Assembly (NCBI RefSeq): GCF_001983995.1
Contig: NZ_CP019450.1
Location: forward strand, 2,294,001-2,358,000
From: Halioglobus japonicus
Lineage (GTDB): Bacteria > Pseudomonadota > Gammaproteobacteria > Pseudomonadales > Halieaceae
DNA length: 64,000 bases
Direction: 5' to 3'
The notes below the pieces were generated by a model. The model worked only from the letters and a program-made list of their open reading frames with translations, searched no databases and had not been told where the DNA came from. Shown here piece by piece: positions 16,152 to 25,615 of this stretch; the first letter of the stretch is position 1; each line of letters starts with the position of its first letter. A program made the translations under genes and the position numbers.

Positions 16152-16853
16152 ATGAGTGTTCGTCCAGCGTTCATCCGCGTCGGTGAAGCTGCCAGTTATG
16201 TGGCAGGGGTATTGTTGCTCGGTTTTTTTCTGGTCCAGTTGGCCCAGGGGGAAGTAGAGCGCCGCGGTGCTATCGATGCGTTCCAGGAACAACTTGCGGT
16301 TGCCCAGGCTGCCAGCGAGGTCGCGCCTCCCGTCCCTGCTGTGCCTGAGAATCCTGCCGATTTCAAAAACGTTGGCGCCCCCGACACCACCCTCTGGGCC
16401 CCTGGCCGGGTGGCCGATTACCAGGCCAGCCTGCTTGAAGATCTGCCGCCGGTACTCGGTGTACTCGAAGTGCCTAGCGTGAACCTCAAAGTCCCTGTTT
16501 ACCAGACCAATACCGAGTTGGTGATGGACCGCGCTGCAGGTGTAATCGACGGCATGGCCTACCCGCACGAAGGTGGCAATATCGGTATTTCCGGTCACCG
16601 CGATGGCTACTTTCGCGCACTCAAGGATATCAAGGTCGGCGATGCGATCGTGTTGCAAACCCTAGAAGGGGAGAAGCGCTTTGTCATCGACGAAACACAC
16701 ATCGTCGAAATCGACGACACCCGCCTGTTGAAAGAGACCCGTGATCAGACAGTCACTCTGGTCACCTGTTACCCGTTTTACTTTGTCGGGCATGCGCCGC
16801 AGCGATTTATCGTGACGGCGACACTCGACGAACCCTATGTCAATCAAAACTAA
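16152..16853 (+). CDS. Class D-type sortase
   Basis: A 233-residue transpeptidase with an N-terminal membrane anchor at residues 14-31. Strand motifs LGVLEVPSVNLKVPVYQ (residues 102-118) open the sortase barrel. GISGHRDGYF carries the catalytic His149, TLVTCYPFYFVG the nucleophile Cys206, and HAPQRFIV the transition-state Arg218. Sortases cleave a C-terminal sorting signal and attach the protein to an amine; in Gram-negative bacteria the acceptor is not known. The next gene, 12 bases on, encodes a secreted protein with a matching C-terminal signal, so the two form a dedicated pair. An open frame on the opposite strand here is a shadow. Confidence 0.92.
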   Translation: MSVRPAFIRVGEAASYVAGVLLLGFFLVQLAQGEVERRGAIDAFQEQLAVAQAASEVAPPVPAVPENPADFKNVGAPDTTLWAPGRVADYQASLLEDLPPVLGVLEVPSVNLKVPVYQTNTELVMDRAAGVIDGMAYPHEGGNIGISGHRDGYFRALKDIKVGDAIVLQTLEGEKRFVIDETHIVEIDDTRLLKETRDQTVTLVTCYPFYFVGHAPQRFIVTATLDEPYVNQN

Positions 16854-16865
16854 GGAGGAATTGAC

Positions 16866-17426
16866 ATGCAGAAGAAGATGGTAGTTGCAGTAGGTATGGC
16901 CCTGGCTCTGTCCGCGGGCTCCACAATGGCACAAGACCGTACGGAGAGCAGCGTTACCTGTGCTGATCTGAACTGGTCTGCTGAAGTTCTGGCAGTCAAT
17001 CCTGACATCGCCCAGACCTGTCAGTCTGTGTACGAGAAAGACGGCGAGCTGTATGCCAAGGCTGTGATCGAAGTGGTTCGCGTGCGTGGTAATCGCATGA
17101 CTTTCCGCACCGTTCACACCGACGGTACTATGGGTGACAGCCGCTCAGTACAGCTGGATAGCAGCTGGCGTGCCGATATCGGCGGTCGCAGCTATCGTGC
17201 ATCTGACCTGATGCGCGGCCAGCAGCTGAACGTTTACCTGCCTGAGGATCGCTTTGCACTGGCGGTTCATGACGAGGACGGTCCCGATGCGGCTGATATG
17301 GTTGTTATTGAGGAAGAAGTGGTCGAAATGCCCACTACTGCCTCTCCGCTTTTCCTGATCGGTGCAGCCGGTGGTGCCTTGCTGGCCCTCGGTGGTGCAC
17401 TCACAGGTCTGCGTCGCCGCTCCTGA
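16866..17426 (+). CDS. Putative sortase substrate with LPXTG-like C-terminus
   Basis: A 186-residue exported protein. An AAGGAGG site precedes the ATG, and a signal peptide ends near TMAQ at residue 23. The middle is a small polar domain with two Cys residues (residues about 32 and 50) and an acidic stretch before the end. The C-terminus has the three parts of a sorting signal: MPTTAS at residues 155-160 (compare LPxTA in proteobacterial systems), a hydrophobic Gly/Ala/Leu segment and a final LRRRS. It lies directly after the sortase gene and before a strong terminator, so it is almost certainly that enzyme's substrate. The function of the mature domain is unknown. Confidence 0.8.
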   Translation: MQKKMVVAVGMALALSAGSTMAQDRTESSVTCADLNWSAEVLAVNPDIAQTCQSVYEKDGELYAKAVIEVVRVRGNRMTFRTVHTDGTMGDSRSVQLDSSWRADIGGRSYRASDLMRGQQLNVYLPEDRFALAVHDEDGPDAADMVVIEEEVVEMPTTASPLFLIGAAGGALLALGGALTGLRRRS

Positions 17427-17445
17427 GCAATACCTCCTGAAATTT

Positions 17446-17473
17446 AAGGGGCCCCTGTGGCCCCTTTTCTTTT
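17446..17473 (+). terminator. Intrinsic terminator of the sortase operon
   Basis: AAGGGGCC (17446-17453) and GGCCCCTT (17459-17466) form an 8-bp stem with a CCTGT loop, followed by a T-rich tract to 17473. It ends the two-gene sortase operon. Confidence 0.9.
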
Positions 17474-17508
17474 GCCTGCAGCGCCGGCGTTTAGACTGCT
17501 ATGCCGGG

Positions 17509-17844
17509 CTAATCCTCAACCCATACCTTTCTCAGTGGTTCACCAAAATCGTCGTAGATAATCTTGCGTCGCGGCTTGCGCAAACGCGAGCGCTTCGGTG
17601 CGGGAGTGCGCTTCAGTCGTTCCTTGCGCCGTGCCTCAATCGCTGCAACCACTTCGGGTACGAGTGTGCGCGGCGCACTGGGCTCCACAAACAGGCGTCG
17701 ATTAAGAAACAGGGGGGCGTCTGCTGGGTCTTTGCCGCTGGTACCTCGCGGCACATTCTCCACCTGGCCGCCCTCGGTCAGGAAACGTTTCGTTTCCTGC
17801 TCAAGCTGGGCGCGGATGTCGGCCTTGGAGACGGGCTTCTTCAT
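17509..17844 (-). CDS. Conserved hypothetical basic protein
   Basis: A 111-residue protein. The N-terminal half reads SKADIRAQLEQETKRFL followed by EGGQVENVPRGTSGKD, a pattern I recall from short uncharacterised proteobacterial proteins. The C-terminal half is strongly basic (RRKERLKRTPAPKRSRLRKP) and ends in an acidic tip. There is no signal peptide or membrane segment; nucleic-acid binding is possible but unproven. Its ATG overlaps the stop of the upstream MBL-fold gene by four bases, so the two are translationally coupled. An overlapping + strand frame of similar length is taken as a shadow because it lacks this coupling. Confidence 0.7.
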   Translation of the reverse strand: MKKPVSKADIRAQLEQETKRFLTEGGQVENVPRGTSGKDPADAPLFLNRRLFVEPSAPRTLVPEVVAAIEARRKERLKRTPAPKRSRLRKPRRKIIYDDFGEPLRKVWVED

Positions 17845-18800
17845 GGCGTGGCAACGTCGTAGCCGGCAAGGGCAGCCATTCTGGCAAACAGTTCAAATAC
17901 ATCTGATGCGGCCTGTTCACCGCGAAACTCACGGTACAGTGAGTCCACATTGACGGCGATGCGCTCCGGGTCTGACCAGGCCGAGTACTCGGCCAATTCG
18001 ATATCTTTGGCAGCGTCAAAGGCGCTCATGCCAGCGTCATAGCGCTGGCGTGCCTGTTCGTGTACAAACTCGAGATACTGGCGCACTGCCGCAACACCGT
18101 GCTTGTCGGTGATGGGGCCGTGGCCGGGAACAATGTGATCGACATCCATCGCCTCGATCCGGCGACAGGCCTCGATCCAGTTGCTCACGGGACCCTCCCA
18201 GATAATTGGTGTGCCCTCGATAAACAGAATGTCGCCGGTGTACACCACCCGGTCCTTGGGGGAGTGGACGAGAATGTCGCCGCGGGTATGGGCGGGGCCT
18301 ACCTCTATCAGCTCCACGGGTTTGTCGCCCACCTGCAGGTGTAATTCCCCTTCAAAGGTCTTGGTCGGTGGGGTAAAGGTAATGCCCTCGAACTTGAACT
18401 GTCCGAAGCAGTCGAGAAAGTAGCGACCCATTTCGCCCATGTCGGGAGCCATGGCGACAATCGCAGCCATGGCTTCGGGCGGTAGCTCGGCCATCTCTGC
18501 GGCTGAGGCGGACGAGGCGATAATCTCTGCGCCGCATACCAGTTCATTGCCGTGGCAGTGGTCGCCGTTGGCATGGGTGTTGACCAGAGTGTCGATGTTG
18601 TTCGCCAGGGGCTCGGCGTCGCGCATTTTTGCGAGCATTTCGTCGGTCAGCTCCAGGTCGTAGAGCGTATCTACTAGCAGGCTTTCCTCGCCGTCACTGA
18701 TCAGCCCGGCATTGCTCCAGCCCCAGCTGTTGCCCGGAGCCAGCCAGGCCCAGGCGCCCTTGGCCAGTGGGATTAATCCTGATTGGGGGTTCCTGTGCAC
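17841..18800 (-). CDS. MBL-fold metallo-hydrolase
   Basis: About 319 residues. GTG at 18800 is preferred because AGGAG lies eight bases upstream; longer frames to 18848 lack such a site. The metal-binding motif THANGDHCHGNE near residue 75 is a variant of HxHxDH in which the first His pair is altered to H-A-N. GPAHTRGDILVHSP supplies the next His, and VYTGDILFIEG and VPGHGPI complete the dinuclear zinc site. Members include SoxH-like and hydroxyacylglutathione-hydrolase-like enzymes acting on thioesters or other esters. No signal peptide. The reaction is not defined. Confidence 0.85.
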   Translation of the reverse strand: MHRNPQSGLIPLAKGAWAWLAPGNSWGWSNAGLISDGEESLLVDTLYDLELTDEMLAKMRDAEPLANNIDTLVNTHANGDHCHGNELVCGAEIIASSASAAEMAELPPEAMAAIVAMAPDMGEMGRYFLDCFGQFKFEGITFTPPTKTFEGELHLQVGDKPVELIEVGPAHTRGDILVHSPKDRVVYTGDILFIEGTPIIWEGPVSNWIEACRRIEAMDVDHIVPGHGPITDKHGVAAVRQYLEFVHEQARQRYDAGMSAFDAAKDIELAEYSAWSDPERIAVNVDSLYREFRGEQAASDVFELFARMAALAGYDVATP

Positions 18801-18942
18801 GCCATTGCTCCTGAACGTCCAGCAAACCCCATATATTACAGCGGCCATCAAGGCTTAGGGAAGCAAGTATCAGGCTGCGTACAGGTTTTCTCAGTGGGCC
18901 TGCTCTGGTTTAATGCACCCCGTGAGTTTTCTGAGGTACTAC

Positions 18943-19683
18943 ATGAACGCATTTCGATCGCTGCTGGTGTTCACCTGGTTGGTGGTGTCACTCATCCCCA
19001 TGGGCCTGGGGTTGCTGATATGTTCCATTTTCGTCGGTGACCGGCTGCTGTGGCGCTGGTTCGGCGTGCCCTGGCTGAGTGGCGTTATTGGCGCGGCCCG
19101 CATTGTCGGTGGAGTCAAGTACCGGGTGCACGGGCAGGAGAACCTGCCTACACCGGATGATATGCAGCGCATTATTCTTTGCCCCAAGCATCAGTCCACC
19201 TGGGAGACGTTTTTCTTTCCGGCCTGGATGCCGCGCATGTTGGCCTATGTTTTCAAGCAGGAATTGCTGCGCATTCCCGTGTTTGGCTGGGCCATGGGGC
19301 GCCTGAACATGATTCATATTGACCGCAGCAAGCGTTCGGAGGCCTGGACCAAGGTGGCCAGGCAGGGCGAGGTGCTTATGGACCAGGGCAAGTGGATTAT
19401 CATGTTTCCTGAGGGCACCCGCTCAGAGCGCGGTTCGCAAGGAAAATATAAAACCGGCGCCACTCGCCTGGCCACACTGACAGGCGCGTCGATCATCCCG
19501 ATCGCTGTGACCTCGGCAAAGTGTTGGCCAAGGGGAACATTCTGGTTTATTCCGGGTACTATAGATGTGTCTATCGGTGCGCCTATTCCATCTGAGGGGC
19601 GCGACCAGGACGAGATGATGGTCGAGATAGAAGAGTGGATTGAGTCGGAGATGCGTCGCCTCGATCCTGAAGCCTACCAGTAA
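18943..19683 (+). CDS. Lysophospholipid acyltransferase family protein (PlsC-like)
   Basis: A 246-residue membrane-bound acyltransferase, probably 1-acyl-sn-glycerol-3-phosphate acyltransferase or a close relative. The ATG at 18943 follows GAGG seven bases upstream and starts a hydrophobic N-terminus (LLVFTWLVVSLIPMGLGLLI) that anchors it to the inner membrane. Block I is PKHQSTWET, corresponding to the HX4D/E catalytic motif, block III is FPEGTRS and block IV is a variant of VPVAV (IIPIAVTSAKCW). It is followed 23 bases later by the methyltransferase that leads the tam genes, so it may belong to an envelope operon. Confidence 0.9.
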   Translation: MNAFRSLLVFTWLVVSLIPMGLGLLICSIFVGDRLLWRWFGVPWLSGVIGAARIVGGVKYRVHGQENLPTPDDMQRIILCPKHQSTWETFFFPAWMPRMLAYVFKQELLRIPVFGWAMGRLNMIHIDRSKRSEAWTKVARQGEVLMDQGKWIIMFPEGTRSERGSQGKYKTGATRLATLTGASIIPIAVTSAKCWPRGTFWFIPGTIDVSIGAPIPSEGRDQDEMMVEIEEWIESEMRRLDPEAYQ

Positions 19684-19706
19684 CCTGTCAGCGAGGTAGC
19701 CAGGCC

Positions 19707-20326
19707 ATGGGTGTTTACGACAAGTATATTCTGCCTCGCTTTATCAATTGCGCCTGCAGCACCAAGCCCATGATGAAGCAGCGGGAGAAAGTGGTGCCAA
19801 AGGCCGAGGGCGTGGTGCTGGAGATCGGTATCGGCACCGGACTCAATCTGCCGTACTACGATGCCGCCAAGGTCGACAAGGTGATTGGCCTGGACCCGTC
19901 GGAGGAATCCTGGAAGCTGGCAGGCGAACGCGCTCGTGGCCTCGATTTTGAGGTGGAGTTTATAGGCCTTCCCGGCGAACAGATTCCGCTTGAAGATAAC
20001 GCCGTTGATTCGGTTCTGGTGACCTACTCGTTGTGCACGATACCCGATCCGGTAGCGGCCCTGGAGGGCATGGCCCGGGTGCTGCGCCCTGGAGGGTGTA
20101 TTATTTTCTGCGAGCACGGCAAAGCGCCGGATGCGGGTGTGCAGCGCTGGCAGGAGCGCCTCAATCCTCTGTGGAGTGCAATGGCCGGGGCTGCAACCTC
20201 AATCGGGATATTCCCGCCATTGTCGCGCAGGGCGGTTTCAGCATTCAGAACATGGAGAACAGCTATATTCCCGGAACGCCGCGTATTGCCGGCTATAACT
20301 ACTGGGGCACTGCGACCACCCATTGA
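19707..20326 (+). CDS. Class I SAM-dependent methyltransferase (frameshifted)
   Basis: A UbiE/Methyltransf_11-like enzyme of about 206 residues once repaired. GVVLEIGIGTGLNLPYYDA is motif I for S-adenosylmethionine, VIGLDPSEESW motif II and VLVTYSLCTIPDPVAAL the post-motif; LRPGGCIIFCEHG is motif III. The first frame reads AMAGAATS where the family has AMAGGCNL; one G is missing from the run at 20187-20190. The adjoining frame continues GCNLNRDIPAIVAQGGF and ends PGTPRIAGYNYWG before TGA at 20324-20326, as in intact homologues. Its stop overlaps the TTG start of tamA. The substrate is unknown; the family methylates small molecules or lipids. Confidence 0.82.
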
Positions 20327-22077
20327 AGGCGAGAATTCCACAGGCACTTTTAGCACTGCTGGTCCTCGTACTCCCGGCCTGGAACGCTCAGGCCCAAACA
20401 CTGGAACTTGAGCTAACCGGCCTGTCTGGTGAGCTCCGGGACAACGCCCGGGCCTGGCTGGGCGATCTGCCGGACTCGGCTCAGAGTCGCACCAACTACA
20501 TTTTCTCCGCCCGGGAGAATGTCACTAAAAGCCTGCAGGCGCTGGGGTATTACAATGCCACGGTGAGCCTGGACCTCGATCGTAGTGCCAACCCCTGGCG
20601 CTTGCATATTGAGGTTGACCCGGGCGAACCCGCGCGTTTGCGCATCGTCGAGGTCAAGGTCAATGGCGCGGCGGCCGAGGATGGAGCGTTTGTTGGCTTG
20701 CTCGCCGAGCAGACCTTGCAGCCGGGCGATGTGCTGAACCATGAGACTTACGGTCAATTCAAGTCGCGCATGAGTTCACTCGGTCTGCGGCGCGGTTATT
20801 TCGATGCGCGCTTCGCCCGCAGCGAAGTGCAGGTGGAGCCGCTGGGCAACACCGCTGATGTGTATCTTCACTACGAGAGCGGGCCGCGCTACCGTTTTGG
20901 CGCCACCCGCTATGACCAGGACTTGTTGCGGGACAGCCTGATTCTGGCGCTGATTGAAGCCGAGGAGGGCGCGCCCTACGACCAGGCCCTGTTGCAGCGG
21001 ACCCAGGCGAATCTGCAGCGCACCGGCTATTTCTCCACGGTAATCCTGCGGCCGGATCGCGATGCGATGACTGAGGAGGAAATACCGCTAGACCTGGCCC
21101 TGTATCCTGCTCGCCGCCACAGTGTCGATCTTGGTATTGGTTTCAGCACCGATACCGAAGAGCGCCTGTCCGTCACCTGGCGCACGCCGCGGTTGAATAG
21201 CCGGGGTCACAGCCAGGAGACGCGCCTGATGTATTCGCCGGTGAATCCCAGCGGGCGATTTGCCTACTTTATCCCGCTCTCTCATCCCAACGACGATGTG
21301 CTGCAGTTCGGTGCCCGTCTTGAGGACAATGAATTCGGCGACCTGGATAGCAACCAGGAAGAGTTTTATGTGCGCCGTGAAATTAACAGCGATGACTGGG
21401 TGTATGCCTACGGCGTGCGGCATTTGACCGAGTCCTGGGAAGCCGAGGGTATTGATCGCGAGAGAGACTATATGTTGCCCGGATTTTCACTCTCGCAACG
21501 CAAACGCGCGGGTGATCCCCTCAATCCAAGAAGTGCTTTCAGTCAGTGGTATCGGATCGAGGGCGGTGCAGAAGATGCCGGCTCCGATATTGATCTGGTG
21601 CGCCTGGCGGCTAATTTCGGCTATGTCGGCTCGCTCGCAGATCGCCATCGTGTGGTCATGCGTTCGGAAGTTGGGATGGCCTTTTTGTCCGACGGTGACC
21701 GGCCTGAGTTGGCGCCTTCGCTGAATTTCTTTGCCGGCGGTTCTCAGAGTATTCGTGGCTACAGCTATCAGTCCATCGGCAATGAAATCACGGTGCAGGA
21801 TGAACTCGGAGAAGATGTCACCCTGATCGTGGGTGGCGACCGGCTGTTTACCGTTAGCGCGGAATACCAGTATCAGGTGCGAGAGCAATGGCGGGCAGCT
21901 TTATTTGTAGACGCTGGCGATGCTTTCGATGAGGGTGAATTTGACGCCAACGTGGGTGTTGGTTTTGGCGTGCACTACATCACGCCAGTCGGTGCCGTGC
22001 GGCTGGATCTGGCGAATCCGGTAACAGAGGATGACCCGTCCTGGCGCGTGCATTTCAGTATCGGAGCCGAGTTTTGA
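20323..22077 (+). CDS. tamA: Outer membrane translocation protein TamA
   Basis: A 584-residue Omp85-family protein with a signal peptide ending near AQAQ. Three POTRA domains span roughly residues 24-265, with KSLQALGYYNATVSLDLD and LRRGYFDARFARSEV visible, and a 16-strand barrel follows with the FFAGGSQSIRGY motif and a final HFSIGAEF that fits the BAM recognition signature. With TamB it forms an envelope complex involved in outer membrane protein and lipid handling. It starts at TTG 20323, overlapping the preceding methyltransferase stop (TTGA), and its own stop overlaps the next start the same way. Confidence 0.93.
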   Translation: MKARIPQALLALLVLVLPAWNAQAQTLELELTGLSGELRDNARAWLGDLPDSAQSRTNYIFSARENVTKSLQALGYYNATVSLDLDRSANPWRLHIEVDPGEPARLRIVEVKVNGAAAEDGAFVGLLAEQTLQPGDVLNHETYGQFKSRMSSLGLRRGYFDARFARSEVQVEPLGNTADVYLHYESGPRYRFGATRYDQDLLRDSLILALIEAEEGAPYDQALLQRTQANLQRTGYFSTVILRPDRDAMTEEEIPLDLALYPARRHSVDLGIGFSTDTEERLSVTWRTPRLNSRGHSQETRLMYSPVNPSGRFAYFIPLSHPNDDVLQFGARLEDNEFGDLDSNQEEFYVRREINSDDWVYAYGVRHLTESWEAEGIDRERDYMLPGFSLSQRKRAGDPLNPRSAFSQWYRIEGGAEDAGSDIDLVRLAANFGYVGSLADRHRVVMRSEVGMAFLSDGDRPELAPSLNFFAGGSQSIRGYSYQSIGNEITVQDELGEDVTLIVGGDRLFTVSAEYQYQVREQWRAALFVDAGDAFDEGEFDANVGVGFGVHYITPVGAVRLDLANPVTEDDPSWRVHFSIGAEF

Positions 22078-25000
22078 GAGCGGTATACGCCACTCTGGCA
22101 TTACTGGCGGCGATGCTGTTGGTGCTCTGGCTGTTGCTATTCAGTGATGCTGGCACCCGGCGGTTGATTGCCTGGGCCGAGGGCATAGCCCCCGTGCAGT
22201 TTGAGTACACCAGCGGAAGCCTGTTCGGCCAGTTGCGCCTGGCACGCGCTGAATTGTCACTGGAAGCCGTCGACATATCGCTGTCGGGTGTCACGCTGTC
22301 GCTAGAGCCGGGCTGTTTGTGGGTGAGCGAGGTTTGTTTTGACCTGGCAATGGAACGCGGCAGGGTCGCGTGGCAAGGCGGTGACTGGCAGCATCAGGAT
22401 GCGCGCCTGTCAGGCACAGCGCGGCGCGATGCTATATCGATTGCGAGGGTGGAGCTGGTACAGGGCGAGCTGACTCTGGACACCGCCGATGAGCCGGGAG
22501 AGGAGGCCTTTGTGCCGCCGGAACTGGTATTGCCCCTGGCGCTGGAAATAGACAGCCTGTCGGCGCAGCGCATCGATCTCAATATTAACGCGGCCCGTAT
22601 ATCGCTGACCGATGCGTCTCTCGCCGGGCGTTGGTCGGGGGCTGATGTGTCTCTTGTTCAGCTATCGGTGTCCTCGCCAGAGCTTGGCGGCCTCCGGGCA
22701 AGCGGTACCGCTCAGCTGGCAGATGGCTGGCCGCTGTCCCTGGATGGAAACATTGTCTCAGATAGCGCCGCCCTGGAGCCGATCGCGGGGGAGCGAGACA
22801 TTAGTTTCAATGCCGTGGGTCCGATCGACGACTTACACCTGGCAATGTCCAGCCCTGGCGAGCCGGATGCCAAGGCCACTGCGCAAATCGATCTCACCCA
22901 GCCGCAGTTACCCTACGCCGCCCAGTGGACGCTGACCTGGGCAGAACCCATGCCACTGGGTAACCAGGTTGCGGCGCTGGCTGCCACCGATCTCGCCGTG
23001 GCCGGGCCTGTGTCAGGCACTGTGCAGGGAGCCGTCCTGGGAGAGCATCGCGCGGACTTTTCCGCCACGCTGCAAGGCGAGGGCTACAGTGGATTGGCGG
23101 TCAGTGGCCGATTGCAGTGGTTGGCGCCCGAGCTGCAGATATCGGATGTGTATTTTCGTGACAGCGGTACTGACAGTGAGCTGCTGCTGTCAGGGGTCGC
23201 GCACGCTGAAATACCCTGGCGGGTCGAAGGTGAGCTGCACAGCGCAGGGTTTGCTTTGCCGGTATCCCTGGCACCGGGCCGTTTAAATGGGCGCCTGCAA
23301 TTCACTGCGGCTGGTGATGAGACGGTGTGGTCAGTGCAGGTTGCCGACATGGCGCTGGATGGAGAAGTTGCTGCACTACCTGCCCACCTGGAGGGGGCCG
23401 CCGGGGTGTCTTCCGAGGGAGCGCTGTTGCCGGGCTCACTGACAGCCGTTGTCAATGGTGCAGCCCTCGATGCGCAGATAACCAAGGACGAGGTGCGCAT
23501 CGAGGTCAGCGTCGACGATCTGGCGCGCTGGTTGCCCGAGGGGCGCGGCCAGCTCGCCCTCAGCGCGGAGGGTGGCACAAAGCTGACAGCCTTAAAGATT
23601 AACGGTAAAGCCACCGGTCTTGCGTATAACGACCTGAAGATCGGACAAGCGGATTTACGCGGTGAATATGATCTGCCTGGCGCGCACTTTCGTGTCGACC
23701 TGAAGGCGGCCGACATCGGCACAGCCGAGCGCAGGTTTGGCGCGCACCTGACGACCGGCGGTAGTGTCGCTGCCCACCAGGCTCGTGTCCGTCTCGATGG
23801 CGCCGTGGCGGGAGATTTGCGATTACAGGGGACATTTGTGGAGGGCCAGTGGCGCGGTACTTTGGCGCCAGCTCAGCTGGAGACCGCCGCAGGCCCTTGG
23901 CAATTGCGCGATCCTGTGACGCTGGCTTACTCAGCGGCGGAGCAAGAGTTCTCGGCATCCCCGAACTGCTGGTATCACAGCCACTTTGAAGTCTGCGCAG
24001 AACAGCTGATTGTCGGTGAGCGCGGCGATGTAGCGCTGGCTATGGCGGGCAATATACGCGCCCTGGAGGCGGCTCTGCCGCCGGGTATGAGATTGCGGGG
24101 CAAGTGCAGGGCAGGGCAACGGCCAGGTGGCAGCCGGGCCAGGCACTGCAGGTGGAAGGATTGTTGAGTGGCGAAAACCTGCAGGTGGTGCGGCGCTATG
24201 GGATGGGTGAGCAGGTGCGGGCGCATTACGAAAAAATCGCTTTACATGCCAAGCGTCAGGACAGCGGCGAGCTGTTGCTTAGTGGCCTGGTAAGACGCGA
24301 TGGCCGCGATGTGGTGCTCTTAGAAGGATCACTGCCCTCCGATCAAGCTGACGCCATGCAGCTGGGCGTAAAAGTGGATGCGCTAAATATGACCAGCTTC
24401 TCACCCTGGTTCCCGCAGTTGTCCAGCCTGGAGGGCAGGTTGTCCGGTACTGCCGAACTGGCGGGCCCAGTCACGTCGCCGCTGGTCAGTGCCGACCTCT
24501 CTCTGGTGGATGGCAGAGTGCTGATGGTGACCAATCCCACGGAGTTATCTGACCTGGCACTGCAGTTGATGCTGCGTGAGGGTGAGGGGGATATCCGTGG
24601 TGAGGCTATTCTCGGCGGCGGTGATGTGGAATTTCAGGGGCCGTTGACGGTGCAGCCCGAGCTGACCTTACAGCTTGCTGTCACGGGAGGGCGGCACCAA
24701 GTGCTGATGCCGCCGGCGTCAGAGCTGCTGGTATCGGAAACGCTGGAGATTGGCTATGCGCAGCGACAGCTGAGCATTAGCGGTGAAGTTATGGTCCACG
24801 AGGGTGTGTTGCGTCACGAACAGCTGCCCGCGGGCAGTGTGGCGATTTCAAATGACGTGGTCATAGTAGACGCTCAGGGCAATGCGTTGCTCAACGAATC
24901 GCCGATTGCCGTGGATGCCGATGTCTGGGTGCGGGTCCGCGATCGCTTCCGGGTTGAGGGCGAGGCAGTACAAGCCGTGCTCGGTGGTGATTTGAAACTT

Positions 25001-25615
25001 GTGCAGACACCCACTACGCCCCTGCAGGTTTTCGGTACCCTGAATCTGCTTGGAGGTGAGTTGCGCGCTTACCAGCAGCGGCTGAGTATTCAACGTGGCA
25101 CCATCGCTTTTTCCGGCCCGCCAGAAAATCCGGAACTCGATATCGGAGCAGAGCGCGAGATCCGTGTCGATGATGTCACCGTCGGCGCACGCCTTACCGG
25201 CACGCTGGATGACGCAGAACTGGAGGTGTATTCCAATCCGGTGATGAGCCAGAGCGAAGCCATGTCCTACCTGGTGCGTGGTCGAGGCCTCGATGCGGGT
25301 GCCGGCGCCGATGGCACGGCGCTGGCCCTGGCGGTAGGGGCCGATGTCGTGAATCGCAGCGGGATCGTGAACGAACTTAACCGCATGCCGTTAATCAGCG
25401 ATGTGGCGTTTGGTACCAGCGGTTCGGAAGATGATACAGCCGCTACGGTCAGCGGCTATATCGGCAATCGAATCTATGTGTCCTATGGGGTGGGTATTTA
25501 CGAGCCCATTAATGTGTTCACGGCGCGCTTATACCTGCAAAGCCGGCTCTGGCTGGAAGTGGTGAGCCGGCTGGAAAGTTCTGTAGACCTGTATTACTCC
25601 TTCGATATCCGCTAG
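22074..25615 (+). CDS. tamB: Translocation and assembly module protein TamB (frameshifted)
   Basis: A very long AsmA-like protein, about 1,180 residues when repaired. An N-terminal transmembrane helix (residues 3-22) anchors it to the inner membrane. A long beta-taco of repeated strands follows, a hydrophobic groove thought to carry lipid, ending in the conserved DUF490/TamB domain (RLYLQSRLWLEVVSRLES near the end). The start is TTG 22074, overlapping tamA by TTGA. The frame breaks at 24083-24085, where LPPGMRLRG should read LPPGYEIAG; one G is missing from GGG. The remainder continues through GQVQGRATARWQPG to TAG at 25615. It ends convergently with the OmpA-like gene. Confidence 0.92.

Noticed and set aside
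16041..16658. A 205-codon open frame opposite the sortase gene
   Set aside because: The + strand has all sortase catalytic motifs, so this is a shadow.
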